A program made the position numbers and the translations under genes. 64,000 nt of DNA. It comes from Streptomyces mashuensis (GTDB lineage Bacteria; Actinomycetota; Actinomycetes; Streptomycetales; Streptomycetaceae). Shown here piece after piece: positions 24,737 to 33,619 of this stretch (the first letter of the stretch is position 1; each line of letters opens with the position of its first letter). Where the stretch lies: positions 248,001-312,000 of the forward strand of contig NZ_BNBD01000005.1 of assembly GCF_014654785.1 (NCBI RefSeq). The letters are read 5' to 3'. The notes beneath the pieces were generated by a model. It was not told where the DNA came from, made no database searches, and saw only the letters and a program-made list of their open reading frames with translations.

Positions 24737-24960
24737 CAGGCCGTCCTGAACAGCAGGTGGGCGTCACGGAAGTGGCTGCGGATCGCAACGGTGGCGTCGA
24801 CGACGGCATCGTGGTCGTGGCATTCGGCCACGGCCTGTCGCCGTGCCGCCTCCAGCCGCACGCAATCCATACAGCCCACCGGCGACTTGGCGTCGCCCAC
24901 GTACGCTCCCGCAGCCCTGCGCTCGTCGAACGTGGCGGGTCGGAGCGCCGAGTGCGGCAC
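24736..24960 (-). CDS. Small hypothetical protein with GCMDC motif (74 aa)
   Basis: A 74-residue protein with FDERRAAGAYVGDAKSPVGC, MDCVRLEAARRQA and a C-terminal RSHFRDAHLLF. The C-x2-C plus H-x3-H spacing suggests a treble-clef or ribbon-like metal site shared by many Streptomyces mini-proteins. The start is uncertain: GTG 24960 is the first standard codon, but the reading frame continues upstream through LEWE (CTG 24972) to a stop at 25018-25020. Relatives seem to include this LEWEVPH segment, so the N-terminus may have decayed or use CTG. It forms a two-gene operon with the 59-residue gene, divergent from the UTRA gene. Confidence 0.7.
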   Translation of the reverse strand: MPHSALRPATFDERRAAGAYVGDAKSPVGCMDCVRLEAARRQAVAECHDHDAVVDATVAIRSHFRDAHLLFRTA

Positions 24961-25072
24961 CTCCCATTCCAGGCCCCCACCCGGCCGCCGGACCTGGGTT
25001 TGGCTCTGCTGTAGCCGTCAGCGACGTCGCATACCGTTGGTGCCGAAGTGGGCGCCGGCCGGAGGAGGAAGC

Positions 25073-25615
25073 GTGAGCAACGGACAATGGGTCAGCAGCT
25101 CGATGCCGTACCTGACACCTCGCCGGCCGGGTTCGACCGACGCGTGGACTGCCGAGACCACCGTCGCGAACCGCCGGGGCAGCCAGCGCATCCTCCACGC
25201 CGGTGAGGCGCCTGCCCCTCCCGTCGTTGCCGAGCTGCTGGGGCTGAGCGAAGGAGCGCCTGTTGTCGTGCGCCGCCGGATGATGCTGCTGGACGGCGTG
25301 CCCAATGAGCTGACCGACACGTACTACCCAGTGGCCATTGCGCGTGGCACCCGTCTCGCGGAGACGGCCAGGATCCGCGGCGGCGCGGTCACCCTGCTCG
25401 CCGAACTCGGGCACGTCGGTACGACGGTCCGGGAGGACGTGACCGCCCGCATGCCGAGCGCTGAAGAGCGGTCGGTGCTCGAGACCGCCGCCGACGAGCC
25501 GGTTCTGCAGCTGACGCGGCTCACGCTGGACAGCCGGGGGCGCCCGGTCCAGGTGGACCTCATGACCATGCCCGCACACCGCCAGCGCCTGCACTACGAG
25601 ATCGCGATCGGATGA
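25073..25615 (+). CDS. UTRA-domain protein lacking a DNA-binding domain
   Basis: A 180-residue protein consisting of a UTRA ligand-binding fold: VVAELLGLSEGAPVVVRRR, NELTDTYYPVAIARGT, GGAVTLLAELGH, ARMPSAEERSVLETAADEPVLQLTRLTLD. A UTRA domain normally follows a GntR winged helix, but the first ~55 residues here show none. The GTG at 25073 has GGAGGAGGAA directly upstream, so truncation by start choice is unlikely. Its TGA overlaps the ATG of the full GntR-UTRA gene, suggesting a free effector-binding subunit that heterodimerises with its neighbour, or a relic of gene duplication. Confidence 0.85.
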   Translation: MSNGQWVSSSMPYLTPRRPGSTDAWTAETTVANRRGSQRILHAGEAPAPPVVAELLGLSEGAPVVVRRRMMLLDGVPNELTDTYYPVAIARGTRLAETARIRGGAVTLLAELGHVGTTVREDVTARMPSAEERSVLETAADEPVLQLTRLTLDSRGRPVQVDLMTMPAHRQRLHYEIAIG

Positions 25616-26409
25616 CCGTGCACAGAACCGAAGCAGACGCCGCCGACCGTCGCTCGCTGCACGAGCGGATCGCCGCCGACCTGCGCGACGAAATCATGAC
25701 CGGCGACCTGCCGCCGGGCGCCAACCTGCCGTCGACGGCACAGCTCAAGGAGCGGTTCGACGCCTCGAGCGCCACTGTTCAGAAGGCTCTCCAGCTCCTC
25801 AAGGACGAGCGTCTCGTGGTCGGTCGCCCCGGTGCAGCCGTCACCGTGCGCGAGCATCGGCAGCGCACCATGCGGCCCGCCGCCTACATGGCTCCCGCCC
25901 CGGACGGCGAGCCGTACCGTTGGCTCACCGAGGCGGCGAAGGACGGTGCCCGGGCGCGCAGCGAACTGCTGGACGTCACCGAGGCCGTCCCTCCCGCGGA
26001 CGTCGCCGCGGCCCTGGCGCTGGCGCCCGGCGCCACCGCTTTGCTGCGGGCCCAAGTGCTCACCCTGGACGGCGAGCCGGTTGAGCTGGTCAAGTCCTAC
26101 TACCCCTTGGAGATCGTTCGCGGCACGGCTGCCACGGAGCGACGGAAGATCAAGGGCGGTACACCCCGGCTGCTGGCCGATCTCGGGTTCCCGCCGCGAA
26201 AGAGCGTGGACAGGGTGTCGGCACGCATCCCCACGCAGGAGCAGTACAACGCTCTCCGGCTGCCCACCAACCTCCCGGTGCTGCGCACTCTGCGCGTCGT
26301 GTACGGCGACGGTGACCGACCGATCGAGGTGACCGTCATGGCCAAGGCGGGCCATCTCTACGAAATGCAGTACGAGTTCGAGCCGGACACGGCGACCGGC
26401 GAAGCCTGA
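25612..26409 (+). CDS. GntR-family regulator with UTRA domain (HutC/KorSA type)
   Basis: A 265-residue repressor-type regulator. The winged helix occupies residues ~14-80 (LHERIAADLRDEIMTGDLPPGANLPSTAQLKERFDASSATVQKALQLLKDE). The UTRA effector domain runs from ~115 to 255 (DVAAALALAPGATALLRAQVL, VKSYYPLEIVRGT, GGTPRLLADLGFPP). The UTRA half parallels the separate UTRA-only protein encoded just upstream (shared YYP and GG.LLA.LG motifs), and the two are translationally coupled (ATGA). Codon use is slightly less extreme in GC than in neighbours, and the pair plus the divergent mini-proteins look like a small acquired cassette. KorSA-like roles in mobile elements are one possibility. Confidence 0.9.
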   Translation: MTVHRTEADAADRRSLHERIAADLRDEIMTGDLPPGANLPSTAQLKERFDASSATVQKALQLLKDERLVVGRPGAAVTVREHRQRTMRPAAYMAPAPDGEPYRWLTEAAKDGARARSELLDVTEAVPPADVAAALALAPGATALLRAQVLTLDGEPVELVKSYYPLEIVRGTAATERRKIKGGTPRLLADLGFPPRKSVDRVSARIPTQEQYNALRLPTNLPVLRTLRVVYGDGDRPIEVTVMAKAGHLYEMQYEFEPDTATGEA

Positions 26410-26478
26410 GCCGCGGCCGATCGCGCTGCCTTACCGACGGGTACCCAAACCGTCCCCGCTCGTCATACGCTCACCCGC

Positions 26479-28098
<1,620 letters not shown>

Positions 28099-28125
28099 GG
28101 TACCCGACCTGTGGGTGGAGGCAGC

Positions 28126-29931
28126 GTGGCAGCGTACGACTACGACGTCCTCGTCGTCGGTTCCGGTTTCGGCGGCTCCGTGGCCGCCCTGCGCCTGACG
28201 GAGAAGGGCTACCGCGTGGGCGTGCTGGAGGCCGGCCGCCGGTTCGCCCGCGCGTCCCTGCCCCGCACCTCCTGGGCGCTGCGCGACTACCTGTGGGCGC
28301 CCGCCCTCGGCCTGTACGGGATCCAGCGCATCCACCTGCTGGGCAAGGTCATGGTGCTGGCGGGCGCGGGCGTCGGCGGCGGTTCGCTCAACTACGCCAA
28401 CACCCTTTACGTGCCGCCCAAGGCGTTCTTCGAGGACCCGCAGTGGGCCGGTGTCACCGACTGGGAGGAGGAGCTGCGGCCGTACTACGACCAGGCGCGC
28501 CGCATGCTCGGGGTGCGGATCAACCCGACGACCACGCCGTCCGACGTGCACCTGAAGGCGGCGGCGGAGCGGATGGGGGCCGGTGACACCTTCCGCCCGA
28601 CGCCGGTCGGGGTCTTCTTCGGCGACGGGCGGGACGGTGACGGCACGGTGCGGGCGCGGCCCGGCGAGGAGGCGCCCGACCCGTACTTCGGCGGTGCCGG
28701 GCCGGCGCGCCGGGCCTGCACCGAGTGCGGCGAGTGCATGACCGGCTGCCGGCACGGCGCGAAGAACACCCTCAACGAGAACTACCTGTACCTGGCAGAG
28801 CGCGCCGGTGCCGTCGTCCACCCCATGACCACGGTCGTGGCCGTCACCGAGCACTCCGGCGGCGGCTACCGCGTCGTCACCGTCCCCACCGGGCGCCGCC
28901 GGCGCGCGGCGGGGGAGCGGCGGGTGTTCCGCGCGCGGCGCGTGGTGCTGGCCGCCGGCACGTACGGTACGCAGACGCTGCTGCACCGCATGCGGGACAC
29001 GGGCCTGCTGCCCCGCGTGTCGGACCGGCTGGGCGCGCTGACCCGTACGAACTCCGAGGCTCTGGTGGGCGCGCAGACCACCGACCGGCGCTATCGTGCC
29101 GCGCACGGCCGCCGGCCCGACTTCACGCGGGGTGTGGCGATCACGTCGTCGTTCCACCCCGACGCGAACACCCACGTCGAGCCGGTGCGCTACGGCAAGG
29201 GGTCGAACGCCATGGGGCTGCTGTCGGTCGTGCAGGTGCCGGTGGTGGGCGCGCGGGCGTCGCGTGCGCTGGCGTTCGCGGCGCGCTGTGCGCGCCACCC
29301 GGTGCAGACCGCGCGCTCGCTGTCGAACCACCACTGGTCGGAGCGCACGATCATCGGGCTGGTCATGCAGTCGCTCGACAACTCGCTGACGACCTACCGG
29401 CGCCCGCGCGGCCCCGGCAAGGGCCTGCTCACCGCCCGGCAGGGACACGGGGCGCCCAACCCCGACCAGATCCCGGCGGCGGCCGAGGCGGCGGCGCTGA
29501 TCGCGGAGGAGATCAACGGGTTCCCCGGCAGCAACGTGGGGGAGCTGATCGGCACGCCGCTCACGGCGCACTTCATCGGCGGCTGCGCCATCGGCGCGGA
29601 CGCGTCGCGGGGCGTCGTGGACCCGTACCTGCGGCTGTACGGACACCCGGGGATCTCGGTCGTCGACGGCTCTGCGGTCTCGGCGAACCTCGGCGTCAAC
29701 CCCGCGCTGACGATCACGGCGCAGGCGGAACGGGCCATGGCGCTGTGGCCCAACGAGGGCGAGCCGGACCCGCGTCCGGCGCCGGGGGCCGCGTACGTCC
29801 GCACGGCACCGGTCGCGCCGCGGCGGCCGGCGGTGCCGGAGGGCGCCTTCGGGGCGCTGCGGGTGCTGCCGCTGCTGCCCGTGCCGGTGGTGCCGGTGGT
29901 GCCGCCCGAGGCCGGGGGGACGACGGCGTAG
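28126..29931 (+). CDS. GMC-type FAD oxidoreductase (cholesterol-oxidase-like)
   Basis: A 601-residue flavoprotein. The Rossmann FAD site is VVGSGFGGSVAAL (near residues 8-20). An isoalloxazine-contacting stretch GAGVGGGSLNYANTLY and the C-terminal GMC_oxred_C domain (HFIGGCAIGADASRG, VVDGSAVSANLGVNPALTI) also fit. A striking C-x2-C-x2-C-x3-C cluster (C198, C201, C204, C208 in ACTECGECMTGC) resembles an iron-sulfur ligand set and is atypical for plain GMC oxidases. GTG 28126 is chosen with GGAGG four bases upstream; the earlier GTG at 28111 would swallow that ribosome site. It is co-transcribed with the aldehyde dehydrogenase, so it may supply that enzyme with an aldehyde. Confidence 0.88.
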   Translation: MAAYDYDVLVVGSGFGGSVAALRLTEKGYRVGVLEAGRRFARASLPRTSWALRDYLWAPALGLYGIQRIHLLGKVMVLAGAGVGGGSLNYANTLYVPPKAFFEDPQWAGVTDWEEELRPYYDQARRMLGVRINPTTTPSDVHLKAAAERMGAGDTFRPTPVGVFFGDGRDGDGTVRARPGEEAPDPYFGGAGPARRACTECGECMTGCRHGAKNTLNENYLYLAERAGAVVHPMTTVVAVTEHSGGGYRVVTVPTGRRRRAAGERRVFRARRVVLAAGTYGTQTLLHRMRDTGLLPRVSDRLGALTRTNSEALVGAQTTDRRYRAAHGRRPDFTRGVAITSSFHPDANTHVEPVRYGKGSNAMGLLSVVQVPVVGARASRALAFAARCARHPVQTARSLSNHHWSERTIIGLVMQSLDNSLTTYRRPRGPGKGLLTARQGHGAPNPDQIPAAAEAAALIAEEINGFPGSNVGELIGTPLTAHFIGGCAIGADASRGVVDPYLRLYGHPGISVVDGSAVSANLGVNPALTITAQAERAMALWPNEGEPDPRPAPGAAYVRTAPVAPRRPAVPEGAFGALRVLPLLPVPVVPVVPPEAGGTTA

Positions 29932-29948
29932 CCGGCGCGCGTACGGCG

Positions 29949-29999
29949 AAGGGCCCCGGGCCGGCTCCGCGGGGGCTTGCGGGCGGCCTCGGGGCCCTT
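29949..29999 (+). terminator. Long-loop hairpin after the FAD oxidoreductase
   Basis: AAGGGCCCCG (29949-29958) pairs with CGGGGCCCTT (29990-29999) across a ~31-base GC-rich loop, 18 bases past the stop codon at 29931. Confidence 0.65.
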
Positions 30000-30206
30000 G
30001 ACTGCCGGCACCGAGGGGTCAGGGCTTGTCGGTGCCGCGGAGCGGCGCCGGGGGAAGCGCCGCGGGCTCGAAGGGTGGAGCGGTGGCGGCCGGTGGCGGT
30101 GGTCCGACCAATGGCGGTGCTGTGCCGGGGAGTTGCGGCTCCCCTGTGCGTTCCCTGTGCATCGTGCGGGATGAGCCGCACCGGGCGCAACCGTTTCGAC
30201 CGGATA

Positions 30207-30238
30207 CGGTCGGTTCCAGGCGTCCCTGGAACCGACCG
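30207..30238. other. Perfect 14-bp inverted repeat in a gene-free stretch
   Basis: CGGTCGGTTCCAGG (30207-30220) pairs exactly with CCTGGAACCGACCG (30225-30238) around loop CGTC. It is far from any stop codon, so a simple terminator role is unlikely. An operator, a small-RNA hairpin or the scar of a lost element are possible. Confidence 0.6.
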
Positions 30239-30563
30239 CCCCTTGGGTGGCGGCCGGGCTGCTGTCCCCTGCTGACCGGTCGCCGCGCCGCCGCAGTGAG
30301 GTCCCACGACGCGCGTGCTCGCACGTCACACACTCCGGCGGATCCGCCCTGTCGTTGCCGGGCGCCCAGATGGAACAGGGACGGAAGCCACGCGTGGATT
30401 TCATCGGGGCCGCTCCTGGCTGGCGCGGTCACCGGTTCAACGAAGGCGGCCGCGGCGCGGTCACGCGACCGTACGGGTGAGTGCCCGGGCCTTGGGTGAC
30501 GCACGGCGCTGACGGCGGCCCGTCGCCTGCCTCACACGCGGCGTTCCTCACACCCGGTGTTCC

Positions 30564-30884
30564 TCATACGCGGCCGCGGCTCAGCTCCAGCAGCGTCATG
30601 GCGAGGACGGTGCCGGGGCGGCCGAGCTGACGGCTGTAGTGCTCGATGATCTCCATCTCGCGGGAGAGGTGCACGCGCCGGCCGCCGGACGCGAGGCGCT
30701 CGCGCTGGATCACCTCGGAGACGGCCATGCGTTCCTGCACGAGACCGATGATCCGGGCGTCGAGCGCGTCGATCCGTTCCCGGGCGCCCGTGATCACGTC
30801 GGCGGCCTCGGCGGTGCGGGCGCCGGTGTCCTGCGCGGCGGAGACGGCGGGGGCGGCGGTGCTGGGGGCGGTGGTGTTGCTCAT
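30564..30884 (-). CDS. Chorismate mutase (AroQ class)
   Basis: A 106-residue monofunctional AroQ-fold chorismate mutase converting chorismate to prephenate, the branch point to Phe and Tyr. The active-site helices are visible: ARERIDALDARIIGLVQERMAVSEVIQRERL (Arg at the start, then Arg in the L-V-Q-E-R-M helix), RRVHLSREMEIIEHYSRQLG and a C-terminal helix ending in LLELSRGRV. The first ~30 residues are an Ala/Thr-rich extension common in Streptomyces orthologues. ATG 30884 has GGAG about ten bases upstream. A transcribed leader (30885-31082) with a short aromatic-rich peptide and a strong terminator precedes it. It is divergent from guaA. Confidence 0.93.
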   Translation of the reverse strand: MSNTTAPSTAAPAVSAAQDTGARTAEAADVITGARERIDALDARIIGLVQERMAVSEVIQRERLASGGRRVHLSREMEIIEHYSRQLGRPGTVLAMTLLELSRGRV

Positions 30885-30940
30885 GTGGGTTTCTCCAAAA
30901 AGGGGCGCGGCCCCCGGAGCGGCAAGATCCGGAAAACGCC

Positions 30941-30973
30941 AGGCGCCCCGGGCCTTGTCGGCCCGGGGCGCCT
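30941..30973 (-). terminator. Attenuator terminator in the chorismate mutase leader
   Basis: On the reverse strand AGGCGCCCCGGGCC pairs perfectly with GGCCCGGGGCGCCT (14 bp, loop of 5), followed five bases later by a TTTT run. It lies between the leader peptide stop (30996) and the gene start (30884), so it would abort transcription before the gene. The 5' arm can alternatively pair with 31016-31030, inside the leader peptide frame. Confidence 0.8.
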
Positions 30974-30995
30974 GGGAAGTCGCTGGCTTACTCGC

Positions 30996-31070
30996 TCACG
31001 CAGCAGCACGACCATGGCGCCGGACGGGCCCGGTGCCATAGGTAAAGACGAAGGTCGGCTGCTTCTGCAT
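30996..31070 (-). CDS. Putative leader peptide of chorismate mutase (24 aa)
   Basis: A 24-codon frame beginning MQKQPTFVFTYGTGPV with three pathway-product residues (Phe7, Phe9, Tyr11) close together, ending in TGA 22 bases before the terminator hairpin. A CATACT -10-like box (31077-31082, reverse strand) ends six bases before its ATG, so translation would start at the very 5' end of the transcript. Codons 14-19 contain GGCCCGTCCGGCGCC, which can pair (6+6 bp, small internal loop) with the terminator's 5' arm as an antiterminator. This fits ribosome-stalling attenuation by Phe/Tyr supply, as in enterobacterial pheA. It is proposed from sequence alone. Confidence 0.68.
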   Translation of the reverse strand: MQKQPTFVFTYGTGPVRRHGRAAA

Positions 31071-31076
31071 GGCCCC

Positions 31077-31082
31077 AGTATG
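31077..31082 (-). promoter_or_regulatory. Candidate -10 box for the chorismate mutase transcript
   Basis: CATACT (reverse strand) lies six bases before the leader-peptide ATG at 31070, predicting a leaderless start for the peptide. The upstream -35 is not obvious. Confidence 0.45.
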
Positions 31083-31149
31083 CCCGACCGGGCGGAGGGG
31101 GTGGCCCCGGTTTCGGATGGTGAGACGAAAGGAGCCATGTGCGTCCCGG

Positions 31150-31155
31150 TAGAAT
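31150..31155 (+). promoter_or_regulatory. Candidate -10 box (TAGAAT) for guaA
   Basis: TAGAAT lies 47 bases upstream of the guaA GTG in the divergent guaA/chorismate-mutase region. It would give a leader of about 40 bases containing the GGAAGG ribosome site. The -35 is poor. Confidence 0.5.
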
Positions 31156-31201
31156 CGACAAATACAGACCCCCTCTCGTCCACCGCCGGAAGGCCGCTCC
31201 C

Positions 31202-32806
31202 GTGCCAGCAGCACCCCCCGCCGCCCACGACAACACCGCGGAACCGGTCCTCGTTGTCGACTTCGGCGCGCAGTACGCCCAGCTCATCGCCCGTCGCGTC
31301 CGCGAGGCGCGGGTCTACAGCGAGGTCGTGCCCAGCACGATGCCCGTGGCGGAGATGCTGGCCAAGAACCCCAAGGCGATCATCCTCTCCGGCGGTCCGT
31401 CGTCGGTGTACGAGGAGGGCGCCCCGCGACTGGACGACGCCCTCGGTCTCTTCGAGGCCGGCGTCCCCGTCTTCGGCATGTGCTACGGCTTCCAGCTGAT
31501 GGCCACGACCCTGGGCGGCACGGTCGACAACACCGGCGCGCGCGAGTACGGCCGTACGCCGCTCACCGTCAGCAGGCCCGGCTCCACCCTGTTCGAGGGC
31601 ACGCCCGTCGAGCAGCCGGTGTGGATGTCGCACGGCGACGCCTGCTCGGCCGCGCCCGAGGGCTTCGTCGTCACCGCCTCCACCGACCTGGTGCCGGTCG
31701 CCGCCTTCGAGAACGACGCGAAGAAGCTCTACGGCGTGCAGTACCACCCCGAGGTGATGCACTCCACGCACGGCCAGCAGGTCCTGGAGCACTTCCTCTA
31801 CCGCGGCGCGGGCATCGAGCCCACGTGGACCACGGGCAACGTGATCGAGGAGCAGATCGCCGCGATCCGCGAGCAGGTGGGCACCAAGCGCGCCATCTGC
31901 GGCCTGTCCGGCGGCGTGGACTCCGCCGTGGCCGCCGCGCTCGTGCAGAAGGCCATCGGCTCGCAGCTGACCTGCGTCTACGTCGACCACGGCCTGATGC
32001 GCAAGGGCGAGACCGAGCAGGTCGAGAAGGACTTCGTCGCCGCCACCGGCGTCCAGCTGAAGGTCGTCGACGCGCAGCAGCGCTTCCTCGACGCGCTCGC
32101 CGGGGTCTCCGACCCCGAGGAGAAGCGGAAGATCATCGGTCGCGAGTTCATCCGGGTCTTCGAGCAGGCCCAGGCCGAGATCGTCGCCGAGGCGGGCGAG
32201 CACGGCGAGGAGCCCGTCGAGTTCCTCGTCCAGGGCACCCTCTACCCGGACGTCGTCGAGTCCGGCGGCGGCACCGGCACCGCCAACATCAAGTCCCACC
32301 ACAACGTGGGCGGCCTCCCCGAGGACCTGGAGTTCAAGCTCATCGAGCCGCTGCGCCAGCTCTTCAAGGACGAGGTGCGCATGGTCGGCAAGGAGCTGGG
32401 CCTGCCGGACGAGATCGTCCAGCGCCAGCCCTTCCCCGGCCCCGGCCTCGGCATCCGCATCGTCGGCGAGGTCACCAAGGAGCGCCTGGACCTGCTGCGC
32501 GAGGCCGACGCCATCGCCCGCGAGGAGCTGACCGCCGCCGGTCTCGACCGCGAGATCTGGCAGTGCCCGGTCGTGCTGCTCGCCGACGTCCGCTCCGTCG
32601 GTGTCCAGGGCGACGGCCGCACCTACGGCCACCCCATCGTGCTGCGCCCGGTGTCCTCCGAGGACGCCATGACGGCCGACTGGACCCGCATGCCGTACGA
32701 GGTGCTGGCCCGCATCTCCACCCGCATCACCAACGAGGTGCGGGACGTCAACCGCGTCGTGCTGGACGTCACCAGCAAGCCGCCGGGGACGATCGAGTGG
32801 GAGTGA
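31202..32806 (+). CDS. guaA: GMP synthase (glutamine-hydrolysing)
   Basis: A 534-residue cytoplasmic enzyme converting XMP, glutamine and ATP to GMP. The N-terminal class I amidotransferase domain has the nucleophile C94 in [10 protein letters not shown] and the His/Glu pair in QYHPEVMHS. The ATP-pyrophosphatase domain carries the P-loop [10 protein letters not shown], and the C-terminal GMP_synt_C dimer domain ends in [10 protein letters not shown], the invariant tail. Length is normal. GTG 31202 is chosen: GGAAGG lies eight bases upstream and the amidotransferase strand begins ~16 residues later; an ATG at 31139 would lie upstream of the -10 box. A hairpin terminator follows at 32841. Confidence 0.97.
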   Translation: MPAAPPAAHDNTAEPVLVVDFGAQYAQLIARRVREARVYSEVVPSTMPVAEMLAKNPKAIILSGGPSSVYEEGAPRLDDALGLFEAGVPVFGMCYGFQLMATTLGGTVDNTGAREYGRTPLTVSRPGSTLFEGTPVEQPVWMSHGDACSAAPEGFVVTASTDLVPVAAFENDAKKLYGVQYHPEVMHSTHGQQVLEHFLYRGAGIEPTWTTGNVIEEQIAAIREQVGTKRAICGLSGGVDSAVAAALVQKAIGSQLTCVYVDHGLMRKGETEQVEKDFVAATGVQLKVVDAQQRFLDALAGVSDPEEKRKIIGREFIRVFEQAQAEIVAEAGEHGEEPVEFLVQGTLYPDVVESGGGTGTANIKSHHNVGGLPEDLEFKLIEPLRQLFKDEVRMVGKELGLPDEIVQRQPFPGPGLGIRIVGEVTKERLDLLREADAIAREELTAAGLDREIWQCPVVLLADVRSVGVQGDGRTYGHPIVLRPVSSEDAMTADWTRMPYEVLARISTRITNEVRDVNRVVLDVTSKPPGTIEWE

Positions 32807-32840
32807 TCCCACGGACCCGTTCGTAGGGTCGTCAGGTCAA

Positions 32841-32885
32841 CGCCGATGCCGTCGTTCATGCGTTTGAGCGGCGGCATCGGCGTTT
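32841..32885 (+). terminator. Terminator after guaA
   Basis: CGCCGATGCCG (32841-32851) pairs with CGGCATCGGCG (32872-32882) across a 20-base loop and is followed by TTT. It lies 35 bases past the guaA stop. Confidence 0.8.
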
Positions 32886-32936
32886 GCCGTGGGTACGCTG
32901 GCCCTACGGCCGAGGATCCCGTCCATGGGAGGAACC

Positions 32937-33521
32937 ATGACCGCTGAGCCCGCGCACGCCTGGCCGGTGCCGCCGCAGGACGGGTACACCGTGGACGACC
33001 TGCTGACGCTGCCCGACCTCCCGCCGCACACGGAGTTGATCGACGGGAGCCTGGTTTTCGTGAGTCCGCAACGTGATTTCCACAGCGTCGTGATCGACCT
33101 GCTGGTGAACGGTCTCCGTCGTACCGCGCCGCCCGAGCTGAGGGTGCGGCGGGAGATGACCGTGGTGATCGACAAGCGGAACTGTCCGGAGCCCGACGTC
33201 TCTGTCGTACGTGCCGCTGCCGTGCGGGGCCGGAAGCAGACATCGTTCCAGGCCAGGGACGTAATGCTGGCCGTCGAAGTCGTGTCCCCGGACTCCGAGT
33301 CCCGCGACCTCGACACGAAGCCGCACAAGTACGCCGCCGCGGGCATCCCGCACTTCTGGCGGGTCGACATGTCCGGCACCGACGAGATGCCGGTCGTCCA
33401 CGTCTTCGAGCTCGACGCGGAGGCTCACTGCTACGTTCCCACCGGGACGTACTCCGACCAGCTCAAGCTCACCGTCCCGTTCGGCGTCGACATCGACCTC
33501 ACCGGGATCGACGAGCTGTAA
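32937..33521 (+). CDS. Uma2-family putative restriction-endonuclease-fold protein
   Basis: A 194-residue member of the Uma2 (DUF820) family, a PD-(D/E)xK nuclease fold amplified in Streptomyces and cyanobacteria. Core elements are YTVDDLLTLPDLPPHTELIDGSL, then PEPDVSVVRA (the Asp of the motif), MLAVEVVSPDSESRDLDTKPHKYAAAGIPHFWRV with E-V and K supplying the ExK part, and a strand-rich end. Substrate and biological role are unknown; many copies probably act on DNA in mobile contexts. ATG 32937 has GGGAGGAA directly upstream. It is monocistronic, between guaA and the aldolase. Confidence 0.87.
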   Translation: MTAEPAHAWPVPPQDGYTVDDLLTLPDLPPHTELIDGSLVFVSPQRDFHSVVIDLLVNGLRRTAPPELRVRREMTVVIDKRNCPEPDVSVVRAAAVRGRKQTSFQARDVMLAVEVVSPDSESRDLDTKPHKYAAAGIPHFWRVDMSGTDEMPVVHVFELDAEAHCYVPTGTYSDQLKLTVPFGVDIDLTGIDEL

Positions 33522-33619
33522 GCGGCCACGCCGCCGAACATCTCTGGTCTCCTCCCGTACCCGGCGGTAGCTTCCGTTCGTAGTCACGGAACGCCGTTCC
33601 GCCGTCGGAGGAGGCCCCC

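Larger units (their letters stand above)
29932..30563. other. Non-coding or decayed region
   Basis: About 630 bases lie between the FAD oxidoreductase and chorismate mutase without a convincing gene. Frames are open on both strands, but third-position GC is well below that of the neighbouring genes. A reverse-strand segment ending at 30019 (Pro/Ala-rich tail, ...RGTDKP) looks most like the remnant of a membrane-protein C-terminus. The region also holds a perfect 14-bp hairpin at 30207-30238. I read it as intergenic with possible gene decay. Confidence 0.45.

Noticed and set aside
30026..30034. TTGTCGGTG resembling the damage-promoter -35
   Set aside because: The required TANNNT eight bases later is missing (CGGCGC) and there is no gene start downstream.
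30019..30504. A 161-codon reverse-strand frame between the oxidoreductase and chorismate mutase
   Set aside because: Third-position GC is too low for this genome and there is no recognisable domain; at most its last ~40 codons could be a gene remnant.
31139..31201. Upstream ATG extending guaA by 21 codons
   Set aside because: It would lie upstream of the likely -10 box; the residues are unlike GuaA, and GTG 31202 has a ribosome site.
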